Of a stretch of 52,027 bases of DNA, positions 43,740-52,027 are shown in pieces. Source of the DNA: Calothrix sp. MO_167.B12 (lineage in GTDB: Bacteria > Cyanobacteriota > Cyanobacteriia > Cyanobacteriales > Nostocaceae); the NCBI GenBank assembly GCA_030066045.1, contig JASJCJ010000010.1:1-52027 (forward strand), in the 5' to 3' direction. The translations under genes were made by a program, and so were the position numbers. Every line of letters starts with the position of its first letter. Position 1 is the first letter of the stretch. The notes under the pieces are model-generated. The model was not told the DNA's origin. It was given only the letters and a program-made list of their open reading frames with translations, and ran no database searches.

Positions 43740-44534
43740 CTAGCTGATCCTCCGACGTATCCAACTAGAAAGATAATCGATCGCCACAATGCTACTGAGG
43801 ATGACTAAAATCAATGCAGCGGATTCATTGTAGCGAAATAGACGCAGATTATCGTGGAGTTCCAAACCAATACCACCTGCTCCTACCAAACCTAAAACCG
43901 AAGCCATCCGTACATTGCGATCGAAAATGTAAAGGGTGTATCCTGCTATCTCCGGTAAAATTGAAGGGACTGCTGCCAATATCACAACTTGGGGTAGATT
44001 TGCTCCAGTAGAGCGTATACCCTCATAAATACCTGGAGTTACCCGCTCCATACTCTCAGCAAAAAACTTACCTAAAAATCCCGAAGTATGCACTCCCAAC
44101 GCCAGAATACCAGGTGTTGGTCCTAGCCCAATGGCAGTAACGAAAATCAACGCCAACATCAAATCTGGCATTGCCCGCATAAAGTTGAACAACTCCCGGA
44201 TGAGGCGATAAATGACTGGGTGTGGCGAGAGATTATTTGCTCCCAAAGGCGCGAGGAAAAAACTGGTAACAAATGCTAATACCGTACCCCAAAGAGCGAT
44301 CGCTAATGTTTGCACCATGAGCAGCAAATATCTTTGCCAATCCGTAAAGTCAGGATTGAGGTAACGGCTAAGATATTCAAAAATATTATCAATACCCATG
44401 ACCACACTGCCAAAGGACAGTCCAAGATGCCAAATCATCGCTCCAATGAGGACAATAGCCAGACTAATCCACAAGGGAATCCAATTTCTAGGAGCGGGTG
44501 GTAGGTTTAATAATTTCAATGACGAGTTAAACAT
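43740..44534 (-). CDS. phnE: Phosphonate-type ABC transporter permease PhnE (second copy in operon)
   Basis: This 264-residue inner-membrane permease has five to six membrane segments and the cytoplasmic EAA-type loop (AESMERVTPGIYEGIRSTGA), which contacts the ATPase. Family signatures VGAGGIGLELHDNLRLF and LIRELFNFMRAMPDLMLAL are present. Start ATG 44534 (MFNSSLKLL) is preferred: an upstream ATG at 44618 would only add 28 Lys/Gln/Asn residues translated from an AAAATC tandem repeat. It is the last gene of phnD-phnC-phnE-phnE. Confidence 0.92.
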   Translation of the reverse strand: MFNSSLKLLNLPPAPRNWIPLWISLAIVLIGAMIWHLGLSFGSVVMGIDNIFEYLSRYLNPDFTDWQRYLLLMVQTLAIALWGTVLAFVTSFFLAPLGANNLSPHPVIYRLIRELFNFMRAMPDLMLALIFVTAIGLGPTPGILALGVHTSGFLGKFFAESMERVTPGIYEGIRSTGANLPQVVILAAVPSILPEIAGYTLYIFDRNVRMASVLGLVGAGGIGLELHDNLRLFRYNESAALILVILSSIVAIDYLSSWIRRRIS

Positions 44535-44816
44535 ATTCAATTTTGGATTTTGGATTTTAGATTTTAGATTTTGAATTTTGGATTTTGAATTTTGCATTTT
44601 GCATTTTGAATTTTGCATAATTGCGGGATGATTTTGTCAGAGAGTATCAACCATAATCCCCGCGTCTCCCCATCACCCCATCACCCCATCTCCCTATCTC
44701 CCCATCACCCCATCTCCCCATCTCCCCATCACCCCATCTCCCCATCTCCGCGTCCCCGCGTCCCCGCGTCCCCGCGTCCCCGTGTCAGCCTCAATCACAG
44801 TATTCAGCAACACCAA
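44535..44816. repeat. Tandem repeats between the two phnE genes
   Basis: An AAAATCC/AAAATTC heptamer-like run (44540-44615), CCCATCACCCCATCTCC runs (44663-44748) and CCGCGTCCCCGCGTC runs (44749-44784). The same material is inside pksE at 30131-30336. No gene was seen. Confidence 0.85.
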
Positions 44817-45614
44817 CTAAATAACCCGACTCCGCAGAACATCAGAAAAGCGATCCAATATTGTCACCACTATGTAAATAGCTGCGGCAATTAATATCAA
44901 ACGACCGTAATTAAACAACCGCATACTCATCACCAACTCATACCCAATACCCCCAGCTCCTACTAACCCTAAAATTGTTGCCGATCGCACGTTGTGGTCT
45001 AGGATGTACAGAACAGTGCCGATGAAATCTGGTAAAGCCAGAGGAAACACTGCAAACATTAAGGTTTGCAACCATCCAGCCCCCGTAGATTTAACCCCCA
45101 CAACCCCATTCGCGTCCACCACTTCTATACTTTCTGCCAAGAACTTTCCCAAAAAGCCCGTAGTCACAAAAATAAGTGCCATTACCCCTGGTAGAGGTCC
45201 CAAGCCCACAGCCGAAACAAATACCAACGCCCAAACCAACTCCGGTAAAGCACGCATCAAATTGAGAAGATTGCGAATACAGTGATATAAAACTGGGTGT
45301 GGTGAGGTATTTTCGGCTGCAAGGACTCCCAAAGGCAAACTCAACAAAAGAGCGATCGCTGTAGATACAATTCCCATTTCGACGGTTTCCAGCATCTTCA
45401 GCAATAATTTAGGTATATAAGCCCAATCTGGCACAGTCAGCAATTGACCTAAAAATTGCCATAAATTACCGCCTGACTGTAGCAATCGCAATACATCCAG
45501 CTCTACCAGAACTGCTGCCGATGCTAATACCCCTAGTAGTAAGATAAATCCCAATCCCCACCATAAGGGCACAAATCCATGTTTAGTCGGTAACCGCAAT
45601 TTCCAAGCTGTCAT
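44817..45614 (-). CDS. phnE: Phosphonate-type ABC transporter permease PhnE (first copy in operon)
   Basis: This 265-residue permease is homologous to the downstream one. It has matching signatures VGAGGIGYELVMSMRLF, LIRNLLNLMRALPELVWAL-like text (CIRNLLNLMRALPELVWALV) and the EAA loop AESIEVVDANGVVGVKSTGA. Its start overlaps the end of phnC by 32 bases, which indicates coupling. Two permeases that can pair as a heterodimer are common in phosphonate and phosphite importers. The substrate cannot be set from the permease. Confidence 0.92.
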   Translation of the reverse strand: MTAWKLRLPTKHGFVPLWWGLGFILLLGVLASAAVLVELDVLRLLQSGGNLWQFLGQLLTVPDWAYIPKLLLKMLETVEMGIVSTAIALLLSLPLGVLAAENTSPHPVLYHCIRNLLNLMRALPELVWALVFVSAVGLGPLPGVMALIFVTTGFLGKFLAESIEVVDANGVVGVKSTGAGWLQTLMFAVFPLALPDFIGTVLYILDHNVRSATILGLVGAGGIGYELVMSMRLFNYGRLILIAAAIYIVVTILDRFSDVLRSRVI

Positions 45615-46359
45615 CTAGACTGCCATCCTTCCTCTGATAAATTGTGCGTAAATTGTCGTCAACCAAGGCTTGTGGGGAATCATCAAATACCACATGCCCT
45701 TGATTTAACCCAATAACGCGATCTGCGTAGCCCATAGCCAAGGATACTTGGTGAAGATTTGCCACAATGGTAATTCCATCTTGGCGACAAATTTCCTTGA
45801 GTAATTCCATAATCCCTTCACTAGCCACCGGATCGAGACTAGCAACAGGTTCATCAGCCAAAATGACCTCTGGACGCTGTGCCAAAGCCCTGGCTACACC
45901 CACCCGTTGTTGTTGTCCTCCAGAAAGTCGGTCTACCCGTTCCCAAGCTTTGTCTGTTAAACCAACCCTATTGAGTGCCCACTGAGCAATTTTCCAATCT
46001 CTTTTACCAAACAGATACAAGATACTGCTCCACCAAGGACTGTAATACAAACGCCCAGTTAATACATTGGTCATGACATTTAAACGACCCACCAGATTAA
46101 ACTGTTGGAATACCATTGCCGTGCGCGATCGAATTTGCCGCAGATTGTGAGCTGTTAAAGTTTGTCCTTGAATAATTACTTCGCCTGTAGTCGGTGTTTC
46201 CAAGCCATTGATCATCCGTAACAAAGTTGACTTGCCCGCACCGCTAGGTCCGAGAATAGCATTAAATGTTCCTGGCTCAAAGTTGAGACTAGTGGGGTGA
46301 ACTGCTCTTGTTCCATTCTCATAGGTTTTACCCGCTTGATTAAGTTGAATTACATACAT
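45583..46359 (-). CDS. phnC: Phosphonate-type ABC transporter ATP-binding protein PhnC
   Basis: This is a 258-residue ATPase: Walker A GPSGAGKST, Q-loop FQQFNLV, signature LSGGQQQR, Walker B VILADEPVASLD and switch His in ANLHQV. It powers uptake through the two PhnE subunits. ATG 46359 (MYVIQLNQAG) is chosen. The open frame extends 63 codons upstream, but those residues (PASPRHRVPASP) come from a GACGCGGGGA minisatellite and are not plausible protein. Confidence 0.94.
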   Translation of the reverse strand: MYVIQLNQAGKTYENGTRAVHPTSLNFEPGTFNAILGPSGAGKSTLLRMINGLETPTTGEVIIQGQTLTAHNLRQIRSRTAMVFQQFNLVGRLNVMTNVLTGRLYYSPWWSSILYLFGKRDWKIAQWALNRVGLTDKAWERVDRLSGGQQQRVGVARALAQRPEVILADEPVASLDPVASEGIMELLKEICRQDGITIVANLHQVSLAMGYADRVIGLNQGHVVFDDSPQALVDDNLRTIYQRKDGSLDDSLEIAVTD

Positions 46360-46364
46360 ATGTT

Positions 46365-46545
46365 GGGGAATAGGGGACAGGGGATGGGGAGACGCGGGGA
46401 CGCGGGGACGCGGGGACACGGGATAGGGAGACGCGGGGACTCGGGGACACGGGGATGGGGAGACGCAGGGACACGGTGACGCGGGGACGCGGGGATGGGG
46501 AGACGCGGGGACACGGTGACGCGGAGACGCGGGGACAGGGTACTC
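46365..46545. repeat. Minisatellite of GACGCGGGGA units between phnD and phnC
   Basis: About 180 bp of degenerate 10-bp units (GACGCGGGGA, GACACGGGGA, GATGGGGAGA). This array lies inside the phn transcript. Similar units are inside pksE (30181-30330) and between the phnE genes. Confidence 0.9.
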
Positions 46546-46580
46546 CACCTAACCACACCCTACACCCTACACCCTGCTCC

Positions 46581-47510
46581 CTACTTAAGGATTTCCTTGC
46601 GACCGATTCCCAGAGTCTTAATCATGTCGCGGACAATCTCGTAGTCTTTGGGAGTAGCAGATTCATAATTCAAAAGATCCCCATAACCAGTCACCTTAAT
46701 ATCTTTATGGGCATTCAACACTATCTCACGAATTTTTGTCTTTGTCTGCTCATCCAATTCTTGACGATAAGCTAAAGGTGAACCTGGTATTGGATCTGAT
46801 GACAACAAAACACGATTGCTCTTTTGGGAAATTAATCCCTTGTTCAGCATTTTGTTATAGGTAATATCATTAGTACCTGCTGCATCTACAGTTTGATTTT
46901 TGACAGCCATTCCCGCCGCATCATGGGAACCTGCATAAGTAAGTTTAGCAAAGAACTCTTTTGGTTTTTGCCCAGTTGCTTTTAACACCAAGTAAGAAGG
47001 AACCAAACCACCTGAAGTAGACGCGGGATCTACAAATGCGACATTTTTTCCTTTTAAATCCTGAATCGATTTAACAGAAGAATTTCCTGGAACAACTAAT
47101 ATACTTTTATATGTAGATTTACCAGTTTTTTTACGGACTCCAGTAGCAAACGCTTCTGCCCCAGCTTCCTGCTCTGCCAATACATAGGATAAAGGACCAA
47201 ACCAAGCAATATCAACTTTATCTTGCCGCATTGCTTCGATTACACCTGCATAGTCAGTAGCAGTAAAAACCTTGATGGGACGATTCAGTTTCTTTTCCAT
47301 GTAAGCCCGCATCGGCTCAAACTTTTCCACCATTTCCTCGTTATTCTCAGCCGGAATCAGCCCCATAATCAATTCCGAACGAGAGTCTGACGCAAGTTTA
47401 GCAGTATTTGATGAACTAGCTGTTTGATTATCAGAAGTACTTTGAGTACATGAAACAACTGTCAAAGATAAACCAAACAGGGAGGCATACAAAAAATTAC
47501 GTCGTAACAT
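46581..47510 (-). CDS. phnD: Phosphonate/phosphite-type substrate-binding lipoprotein PhnD
   Basis: This 309-residue binding protein has an N-terminal lipoprotein signal: MLRRN, a hydrophobic stretch and the lipobox VVSC with Cys21 as the lipidated residue. Mature-protein signatures of the PhnD family are MGLIPAENNEEMVEKFEPM, WFGPLSYVLAEQEAGAEA and FVDPASTSGGLVPSYLV. It captures the oxyanion outside the cytoplasmic membrane for the PhnCEE transporter. It is the first gene of the operon. No C-P lyase or phosphite dehydrogenase gene is in the window. Confidence 0.93.
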   Translation of the reverse strand: MLRRNFLYASLFGLSLTVVSCTQSTSDNQTASSSNTAKLASDSRSELIMGLIPAENNEEMVEKFEPMRAYMEKKLNRPIKVFTATDYAGVIEAMRQDKVDIAWFGPLSYVLAEQEAGAEAFATGVRKKTGKSTYKSILVVPGNSSVKSIQDLKGKNVAFVDPASTSGGLVPSYLVLKATGQKPKEFFAKLTYAGSHDAAGMAVKNQTVDAAGTNDITYNKMLNKGLISQKSNRVLLSSDPIPGSPLAYRQELDEQTKTKIREIVLNAHKDIKVTGYGDLLNYESATPKDYEIVRDMIKTLGIGRKEILK

Positions 47511-48197
47511 GGGTTAATGGCTCCGTAGAATACCTAGCATAAATAAGCAAGCGCGACATAACTGCTTTACCTCAACCTACAACCCATTTGTTAAAACTAA
47601 GGTAAGCTATGCTTATGGATAGACTAAGGGACTAGATATACAAGTTAATGGCTGCATAGCCTTTGTATTTCTAATTCATGGTTATAGTGACTATACGAGT
47701 GAGAATGTAAAAATTTGCGACAAAGGATTTTGGGAGACTAGGGCGTGTTTTCAAACCCAAAATTAGTATCAATTGTAGTTTGGGTAGAACGAAGTGTAGA
47801 CCCAACCTACACGATATATAAGCTGACCTTTGATGACGACTTAGGGGTTGTTGAAAGAAAACAGAGTGGAAAACTGGTAAAATTTTTAACCAAAAATTAT
47901 TATTTTCTTAGATTCTAATTAACGTCAACCCCTCTCACTTTAAAGGAGGATAAACAAATTAAGCATCTACTCACATAAAATCATGAGTAATTCAGATTTT
48001 AACCTACTTAAACTCCTGAAAACTCCTATTAAGCGTCGCCATTTTCTAAGAGGATGTTTGGAAAGTCAAAAAAAGCTCAAGTAACGATATTCTGTCAGTA
48101 GATAAAAATGCGACAGATGGGTAGGGGTTTAGCACTGCTAAACCCCTACCACAAATAATTGAAGTGTCGCAAACATTTACAAATTAGTTTAATTATT
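47511..48197. repeat. Gap upstream of phnD and of the vWA gene
   Basis: It contains an inverted GTAGTTTGGGTAGAACG / CCCAACCTACACG fragment (47777-47813), a CTAGGGCGTGTTTTCAAACC string shared with position 4655, and the palindromic repeat 48107-48176 (ATGCGACAGATGGGTAGGGG hairpin, end GTGTCGCAAACAT), related to 8744-8846. A TTG-start extension of the vWA frame begins in that repeat. No gene was seen. Confidence 0.65.
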
Positions 48198-49238
48198 ATG
48201 TTTAACCTACAACTTGATTGGGATCGCCCTGCTAAAGTTAGTTCGCAATTATCCGAACACATTCTCCGGGTGCGGATTTTACCGTCCTTGAGTGATGTTC
48301 AACAACAAGCAGCATTACCATTAAAATTGGCTGTTGCTTTGGATACTAGTGAATCAATGCAGGGTGAAAAATGGCAATGGGCAAAAGCAGCAACTCAGGG
48401 ATTAGCATCTCAGTTACGGGAAAGCGATCGCATTTGTGTAGCAGGTTTTGCTGATTGGGTGACTCCCCTAGTGCAGAATTTACCTAATAATCAACTTGAC
48501 CAACTGCAAGCTGTTTTACATAATTTAGTTGCTCAAGGAGTCACCAGAACAGATTTAGCCTTGAGTTGGATTCAGTCTACTTTATCTTCCCAGACTCACA
48601 GGGCTAAGGTAGGAATTCTGATTACAGATGGACATCCAACTAATGGACAGGGAGATGTGTTGTCAGATGCGGTAATTTTAATTGAGCAAGCCAAGAAAAT
48701 GGCGGAAGATGGTATTACCCTGTGTACTGTGGGATTAGGAGATGCTGCCGACTTTAATTCTGGGTTACTAGTTAGTTTAAGCGATCGCGGACAAGGGACG
48801 TTCATGTATGCAGACAACCCAACACTGTTGACACCCAAACTCCAAGAACGATTACAGGCAGTACAAGCGATCGCAGTTACAGATGCAGTACTCAAATTAA
48901 ACTTGACCCCTGGGGTGAAACTGCAAAGATGTTGTCAATTACGTCCTGATTATCTGCCTTTGACAGCAACAAATCCCCAGGAAATCCACTTACGCAACTT
49001 GCGGGTAGATACGGCAACAGATGTACTCTTGGCCTTAGAAGTATGTGCGAGAGAAAATCTAATTGATTCACCGTCATCGAATCGGGAATTTCCCCTTCCA
49101 GAGAAGGGATATAACGGCGTAAAGCATTGTAGGCTGACTTTTGACATAAAGCTTTTAAGTCTGCACCCACAAAACCGACAGTTAAATCTGCAATCCCTTC
49201 TAAATTTACTGTCCCATCTACAGGTATGGAGCCAGTGA
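48198..49238 (+). pseudogene. vWA-domain protein, 3'-truncated and fused to antisense AAA ATPase sequence
   Basis: The first 283 or so codons encode a von Willebrand factor A protein. MIDAS motif DTSESMQG is near residue 47, GVTRTDLAL supplies the MIDAS threonine, and LITDGHPTNGQGD completes the site. From about position 49045 the frame enters DNA that is the complementary strand of a Cdc48-like ATPase gene, giving about 60 unrelated residues (NREFPLPEKGYNGVKHC and on) before a stop at 49238. ATG 48198 is used; the longer TTG start lies in a repeat. A stable shortened vWA protein could still be made. Loss of its natural C-terminus seems certain. Confidence 0.75.
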
Positions 49239-49882
49239 GTATTTGTAATATTTCTAAACGTCCCTGACGATTTGGTACACGAAATTGTATTTCCCTGTCA
49301 AATCTTCCCGGGCGGCGCAAAGCTGGGTCAAGATGTTCGGGGCGGTTGGTAGCAGTTAGAACAATCACCCCTTTGGTTTGGGCGAACCCATCCATCAGGC
49401 TCAGAAGTTGTGCCACCAGACGTTTTTCCACTTCCCCTTCTACTTTACTGCGGTCTGGGGCAAGGCAGTCAATTTCATCAATAAAAACGGCGTTGCTGAT
49501 TTGAAGTATGAATACGGGTGTAGAGACGTTGCACTGCAACGTCTGGAACAAGGGTTTTGGAATCATGCAACATAATTTTCATACATGGATTCAGCAACGC
49601 TATAAAAACTATACAAGGGGCATTTTTCGCCGCTTTTTCAAATAGTGCCCGCAGTCTTTGTTCTGCTTCCCCGTAGTATTTACTAATTACTTCCGGGCCG
49701 ACTATAGCGATATAGTTAACTCCTATTTCTTCGGCTAAAGCACGGGCTGTGAGAGTTTTCCCCGTACCAGGAGGTCCGACTAAAAGAACCCCACGGGTGG
49801 GTTCTAGTCCGAGTTTAGTTAAAACTTCTGGGCGTTTTAGGGGTATTGTGTTCATCGTTTTTGTTATGATGCCAGTTTCCAT
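49044..49882 (-). pseudogene. Cdc48-like AAA ATPase gene fragment split by a MITE
   Basis: The first piece (49882 to about 49610) has Walker A GPPGTGKT and the NAPCIVFI strand. The second (49488 to about 49050) continues [20 protein letters not shown], the second-region-of-homology arginines (ALRRPGRFDRE) and GFVGADLKALCQKSAY. Joining them across the MITE restores the Cdc48 order APCIVF-IDEID. The insert plus duplication is 121 bp, so the frame shifts. The N-terminal domain is missing upstream of PLKRPEVL, and the second AAA module is missing downstream, where the gene abuts the truncated vWA gene. No functional product is expected. Confidence 0.88.
49489..49601. mobile_element. 113-bp MITE, family with 8-bp target duplication (copy 2)
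   Basis: The ends GGCGTTGCTGAT and ATTCAGCAACGCT are inverted. The target duplication ATAAAAAC is perfect at 49481-49488 and 49602-49609. The central palindrome AGACGTTGCACTGCAACGTCT is intact. It is the reverse-oriented sibling of 6676-6789. Inserted in the Walker B region of the AAA ATPase gene. Confidence 0.92.
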
Positions 49883-49964
49883 TATTCGAGTATTGGGTTT
49901 CGTGTTCTGTCTAAAATGTAGTGGATGCTATTGTCAGTAATTGTTCGTTAATTGAGGAGCGACG

Positions 49965-51146
49965 ATGGCTGGAAGTTTTTACTTAAAGCCTTATTCTTAC
50001 TACAGCCACTACGCCAAGAAGTGGTTGCAAGATTTGCTGGTTGTCGATGCATCATCAGAGACAATTCTGGGTTTCTTCATGGAACCCCAACCAGGTGAGG
50101 TATATGGTAAAACCTATGAACCCAATGAAATTCGCAATCTGGGCGATTTCCCCAAATATAGCAATATTCGCTTTTTTTCGATTTATCCCCATGGCATAGA
50201 ACAACAGTGGCAAGACTTGGGTTTTACCATTGAAGATGCCTTGCCCTGGAAGGGAACAGCCCAACTCAAGCCAGATGCAGCTCTGGCATGGCAACAAGCA
50301 GGTTTTGCTGCACACGAAGTCAAAGCTTGGCAGCAAAACAGAAATGGAACTAAAGATCCAGCCATCGCACGCCGATTATTGGATATGGGTATTCAAGCAG
50401 AGGATTTAAAGGGGTGGCAAGTTAAACCAGATGTGATCTTGGCTTGGGTAGAACAGGGCTTTGATGCTCAGTCTGCTAGGAGTTGGCAACAGTTTAAAGG
50501 TGCTCAACCCATGGTAGCCCGCCAACTGCTAAATCGCGGCTACACTCCAAATAAATTGACCCGGTGGAAGCTAGGGGGTTTTCCTCTCACCGAAATTTGG
50601 GATTGGATTGAGAGAGGATTTGATGTTGACAATGCCGCAACTTGGCGCGGGTATGGTATAAATTCAGCAGAAGCAGTAGGTTGGCAGGACTTGAGCATAG
50701 AACCAGCAGATGCGGCTCAACGACGGGAGGGTGGCATTACCCTGTCTCAGGTACAGGCATTACAAGTTGAAGGAAAACTCCCCGATTTCTTGACCTCCTC
50801 ACCTGCATTTCAAGATATAGGCATTCTTTTCTGGGGCTTTGATTTTCAACAACCGGATGTACCACCAGTTGATGAGTCATTAGTTGGTCAGGTTGGTGCT
50901 TATGGTTGTAAGGTTGATTATTATGGTAAGTCTGCAAATATCCGTTTTTTCTATGTCACCATTGTTGCTGCCGAATGTCAGATTCCCTGGAGCAATCAGC
51001 CTCCCTATGGCAATAGAATTGAACGGTTAGGACACCCCTCAGTACAGCCAGATTGGGCGGAGCGGTTAGCAGCATTTTGTGCAGCTCATGACATTCCCTG
51101 GCAGGAACCAGGCTGGCACGTTGCAACCCGTTGGTTATCGTCGTGA
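49965..51146 (+). CDS. Unrecognised protein with W-x(n)-G-F helical repeats
   Basis: I do not recognise this 393-residue protein. From about residue 95 to 250 it has roughly seven degenerate repeats of about 20 residues, such as ALAWQQAGFAAHEVKAWQQ, ILAWVEQGFDAQSARSWQQ and IWDWIERGFDVDNAATWRG. The pattern is W-x3-GF-x6-9-W, a probable helical-repeat scaffold. The C-terminal 110 residues (FWGFDFQQ, then RLAAFCAAHDIPWQEPGW) resemble the whole of the next protein. A GAGGAG ribosome site precedes ATG. There is no signal peptide. The next gene begins 12 bases after its stop, so the two are an operon. Confidence 0.75.
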   Translation: MAGSFYLKPYSYYSHYAKKWLQDLLVVDASSETILGFFMEPQPGEVYGKTYEPNEIRNLGDFPKYSNIRFFSIYPHGIEQQWQDLGFTIEDALPWKGTAQLKPDAALAWQQAGFAAHEVKAWQQNRNGTKDPAIARRLLDMGIQAEDLKGWQVKPDVILAWVEQGFDAQSARSWQQFKGAQPMVARQLLNRGYTPNKLTRWKLGGFPLTEIWDWIERGFDVDNAATWRGYGINSAEAVGWQDLSIEPADAAQRREGGITLSQVQALQVEGKLPDFLTSSPAFQDIGILFWGFDFQQPDVPPVDESLVGQVGAYGCKVDYYGKSANIRFFYVTIVAAECQIPWSNQPPYGNRIERLGHPSVQPDWAERLAAFCAAHDIPWQEPGWHVATRWLSS

Positions 51147-51158
51147 GGGTATGATGTT

Positions 51159-51548
51159 ATGGGATTCGATTTTGATGCTTTGGTTTTTTATGGCTTTTTT
51201 GTCAACACAGCTCAATCAGAATCAGAGCTATGGCAAGCTGGCTCCGATGTGATTCCAGGAGAGGGTTTTGTTGAACGTTTTCAACGACGGTTAGCTGTGG
51301 TACCGCAGCTAACCAATCTACAAATCCATGAAGTGGGTATTGGTCAGCGTTATGATGAAGGGCTACCACCAGGAGCAGTTTACGTCTATGTGCGTGAATC
51401 TGTAACTATGGGTTCAATGGGAAAAGCAAGCTCCCTTGATTTTGATACCCCCTCATCTTGGGAGCAAAAAGTCAGGCAATTTTGTAATCTGATGGAAATA
51501 CCCTGGCAAGAACCAGCATGGTACTGGTTTGTAACGGCATCCGGCTGA
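51159..51548 (+). CDS. Unrecognised small protein, paralogue of the neighbour's C-terminal domain
   Basis: This 129-residue soluble protein shares GFDFDALVFYGFF and KVRQFCNLMEIPWQEPAWYW with the end of the preceding protein (WGFDF and RLAAFCAAHDIPWQEPGWH). It seems to be the stand-alone form of that domain. ATG 51159 has a GTGAGG site that overlaps the end of the upstream gene. The function is unknown; the tight operon and common domain suggest the two proteins act together or bind the same ligand. Confidence 0.75.
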   Translation: MGFDFDALVFYGFFVNTAQSESELWQAGSDVIPGEGFVERFQRRLAVVPQLTNLQIHEVGIGQRYDEGLPPGAVYVYVRESVTMGSMGKASSLDFDTPSSWEQKVRQFCNLMEIPWQEPAWYWFVTASG

Positions 51549-51589
51549 TAGTTGCTATGGCAAGAATCTTGCCATAGCAGTTGCCCAAC

Positions 51590-52027
51590 TTAATTCAATG
51601 GTAAACCAGTATTGCGGTCATCTTCAGGACTACCTTGGGTATCTCTTTGAGCATTAGTAGTACCAGGTTGAGGATCGCGGGGGTCACCAGTTTCACCAGC
51701 AGTAGTCAAACCAAGTTCACCATTAGGTTCGGTAAGAGATTGGTCAGCACCACTAGCCTTACCAAGTTCAAGGAGGAACTGTCGAATCTGGGGAGAAGAA
51801 CTGCGGATTACAGTGGGTTGACCGAACTGACTAAATGGAACAAAGTAACTATTAAATTCACCATTCCAATCAAACAAGCGATCGCCACCAGTATTCGCAA
51901 TCATCACATCTAAACCACCGCCACCGAAGACAAAATCAGCATCAGCGAATTCAGTCGCATCTGGTTCATCATTAGCACCACCATTGGTTTCGAGATTATC
52001 ATCAGCATTGATGACATCATCACCCAA
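51590..52027 (-). CDS. C-terminal end of a large Ca-binding/repeat-type surface protein (partial)
   Basis: Only the last 145 residues lie in the window; the gene continues past its right edge. The Asp/Asn/Gly-rich start (MGDDVINADDN, DFVFGGGGLDVMIANTGGD) resembles RTX-like or other hemolysin-type calcium-binding repeats. The hydrophilic end has NSYFVPFSQFGQPTVIRSSS and many Thr/Asp/Pro residues, a tail seen in very large cyanobacterial secreted proteins. Transport by a type I system is typical for RTX proteins but cannot be seen here. The start is outside the window, so the apparent first residue is not real. Confidence 0.7.
   Translation of the reverse strand: MGDDVINADDNLETNGGANDEPDATEFADADFVFGGGGLDVMIANTGGDRLFDWNGEFNSYFVPFSQFGQPTVIRSSSPQIRQFLLELGKASGADQSLTEPNGELGLTTAGETGDPRDPQPGTTNAQRDTQGSPEDDRNTGLPLN

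Noticed and set aside
44535-44618. 28-residue N-terminal extension of the last phnE (MQNSKCKMQNSKSK)
   Set aside because: It is pure translation of AAAATCC-type tandem repeats; ATG 44534 gives a normal PhnE length.
46360-46548. 63-residue Pro/Arg/Ser-rich extension of phnC
   Set aside because: It is encoded by the GACGCGGGGA minisatellite; ATG 46359 starts at the usual PhnC N-terminus.
49478-49882. Separate 134-residue ATPase-like gene
   Set aside because: It is the 5' fragment of the split AAA gene; its last 40 residues are MITE sequence read out of frame.

Overview
The window looks like chromosomal DNA of a filamentous, probably heterocyst-forming (Nostocales-type) cyanobacterium. The palindrome GCGATCGC recurs throughout, intergenic spaces are long and full of short tandem and palindromic repeats, and the window carries hps (hormogonium polysaccharide) pseudopilin genes. 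HemW, GalE and a tRNA-Gly(GCC) fit a chromosome. No species is claimed.

Layout. 1-8.7 kb: a short Uma2-like remnant, an FAD oxidoreductase, a ParA/ParB-like pair, an ABC exporter, a small membrane protein and galE. 9.8-18.5 kb: hpsA, hpsB, hpsC and a GspH/FimT-type pseudopilin, spread apart by repeats. 19.1-21.6 kb: a PIN/TRAM membrane protein and hemW. 22.9-34.5 kb: the most notable locus, a collinear enediyne warhead cassette. It consists of unbL (DUF1702), unbV (secreted FG-GAP/ASPIC), unbU (RnfD/NqrB-like membrane protein), the iterative enediyne polyketide synthase pksE (KS-AT-ACP-KR-DH-PPTase), the hot-dog thioesterase tebC and a tightly linked TauE/SafE-type exporter. 34.8-39.0 kb: an AraC-family regulator and two proteins with tandem SRPBCC/AHSA1 domains. 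This is the fold of the enediyne self-sacrifice resistance proteins CalC/CalU16/CalU19, so they are candidate self-resistance factors. 39.7-42.5 kb: an unrecognised protein, a fructosamine-kinase-family protein and a LOG-family protein. 42.9-47.5 kb: tRNA-Gly and a phnD-phnC-phnE-phnE phosphonate-type ABC importer. 48.2-49.9 kb: a decayed vWA gene and a Cdc48-like AAA ATPase gene, truncated against each other, the ATPase also split by a 113-bp MITE. 50.0-52.0 kb: two unrecognised proteins sharing a C-terminal domain, and the end of a large Ca-binding-type protein.

How it may work together (inference). UnbL/V/U, PksE and TebC are the five genes found together in enediyne clusters and would make the polyene precursor of the warhead. 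TauE/SafE could export a product or small anion, AraC could control the locus, and the SRPBCC pair could absorb the reactive product. The cassette lies between two copies of a ~54-bp direct repeat. The right copy is split by a MITE with a clean TA duplication.

At least three MITE-like families can be told apart by target-site duplication (TA, 6 bp, 8 bp). Several affect genes: one supplies the unbV stop codon, one splits the AAA ATPase gene, and one interrupts the right flanking repeat. Intergenic-type short repeats have also entered the pksE reading frame in linkers. All coordinates and motif readings come from manual inspection; no database search was run.
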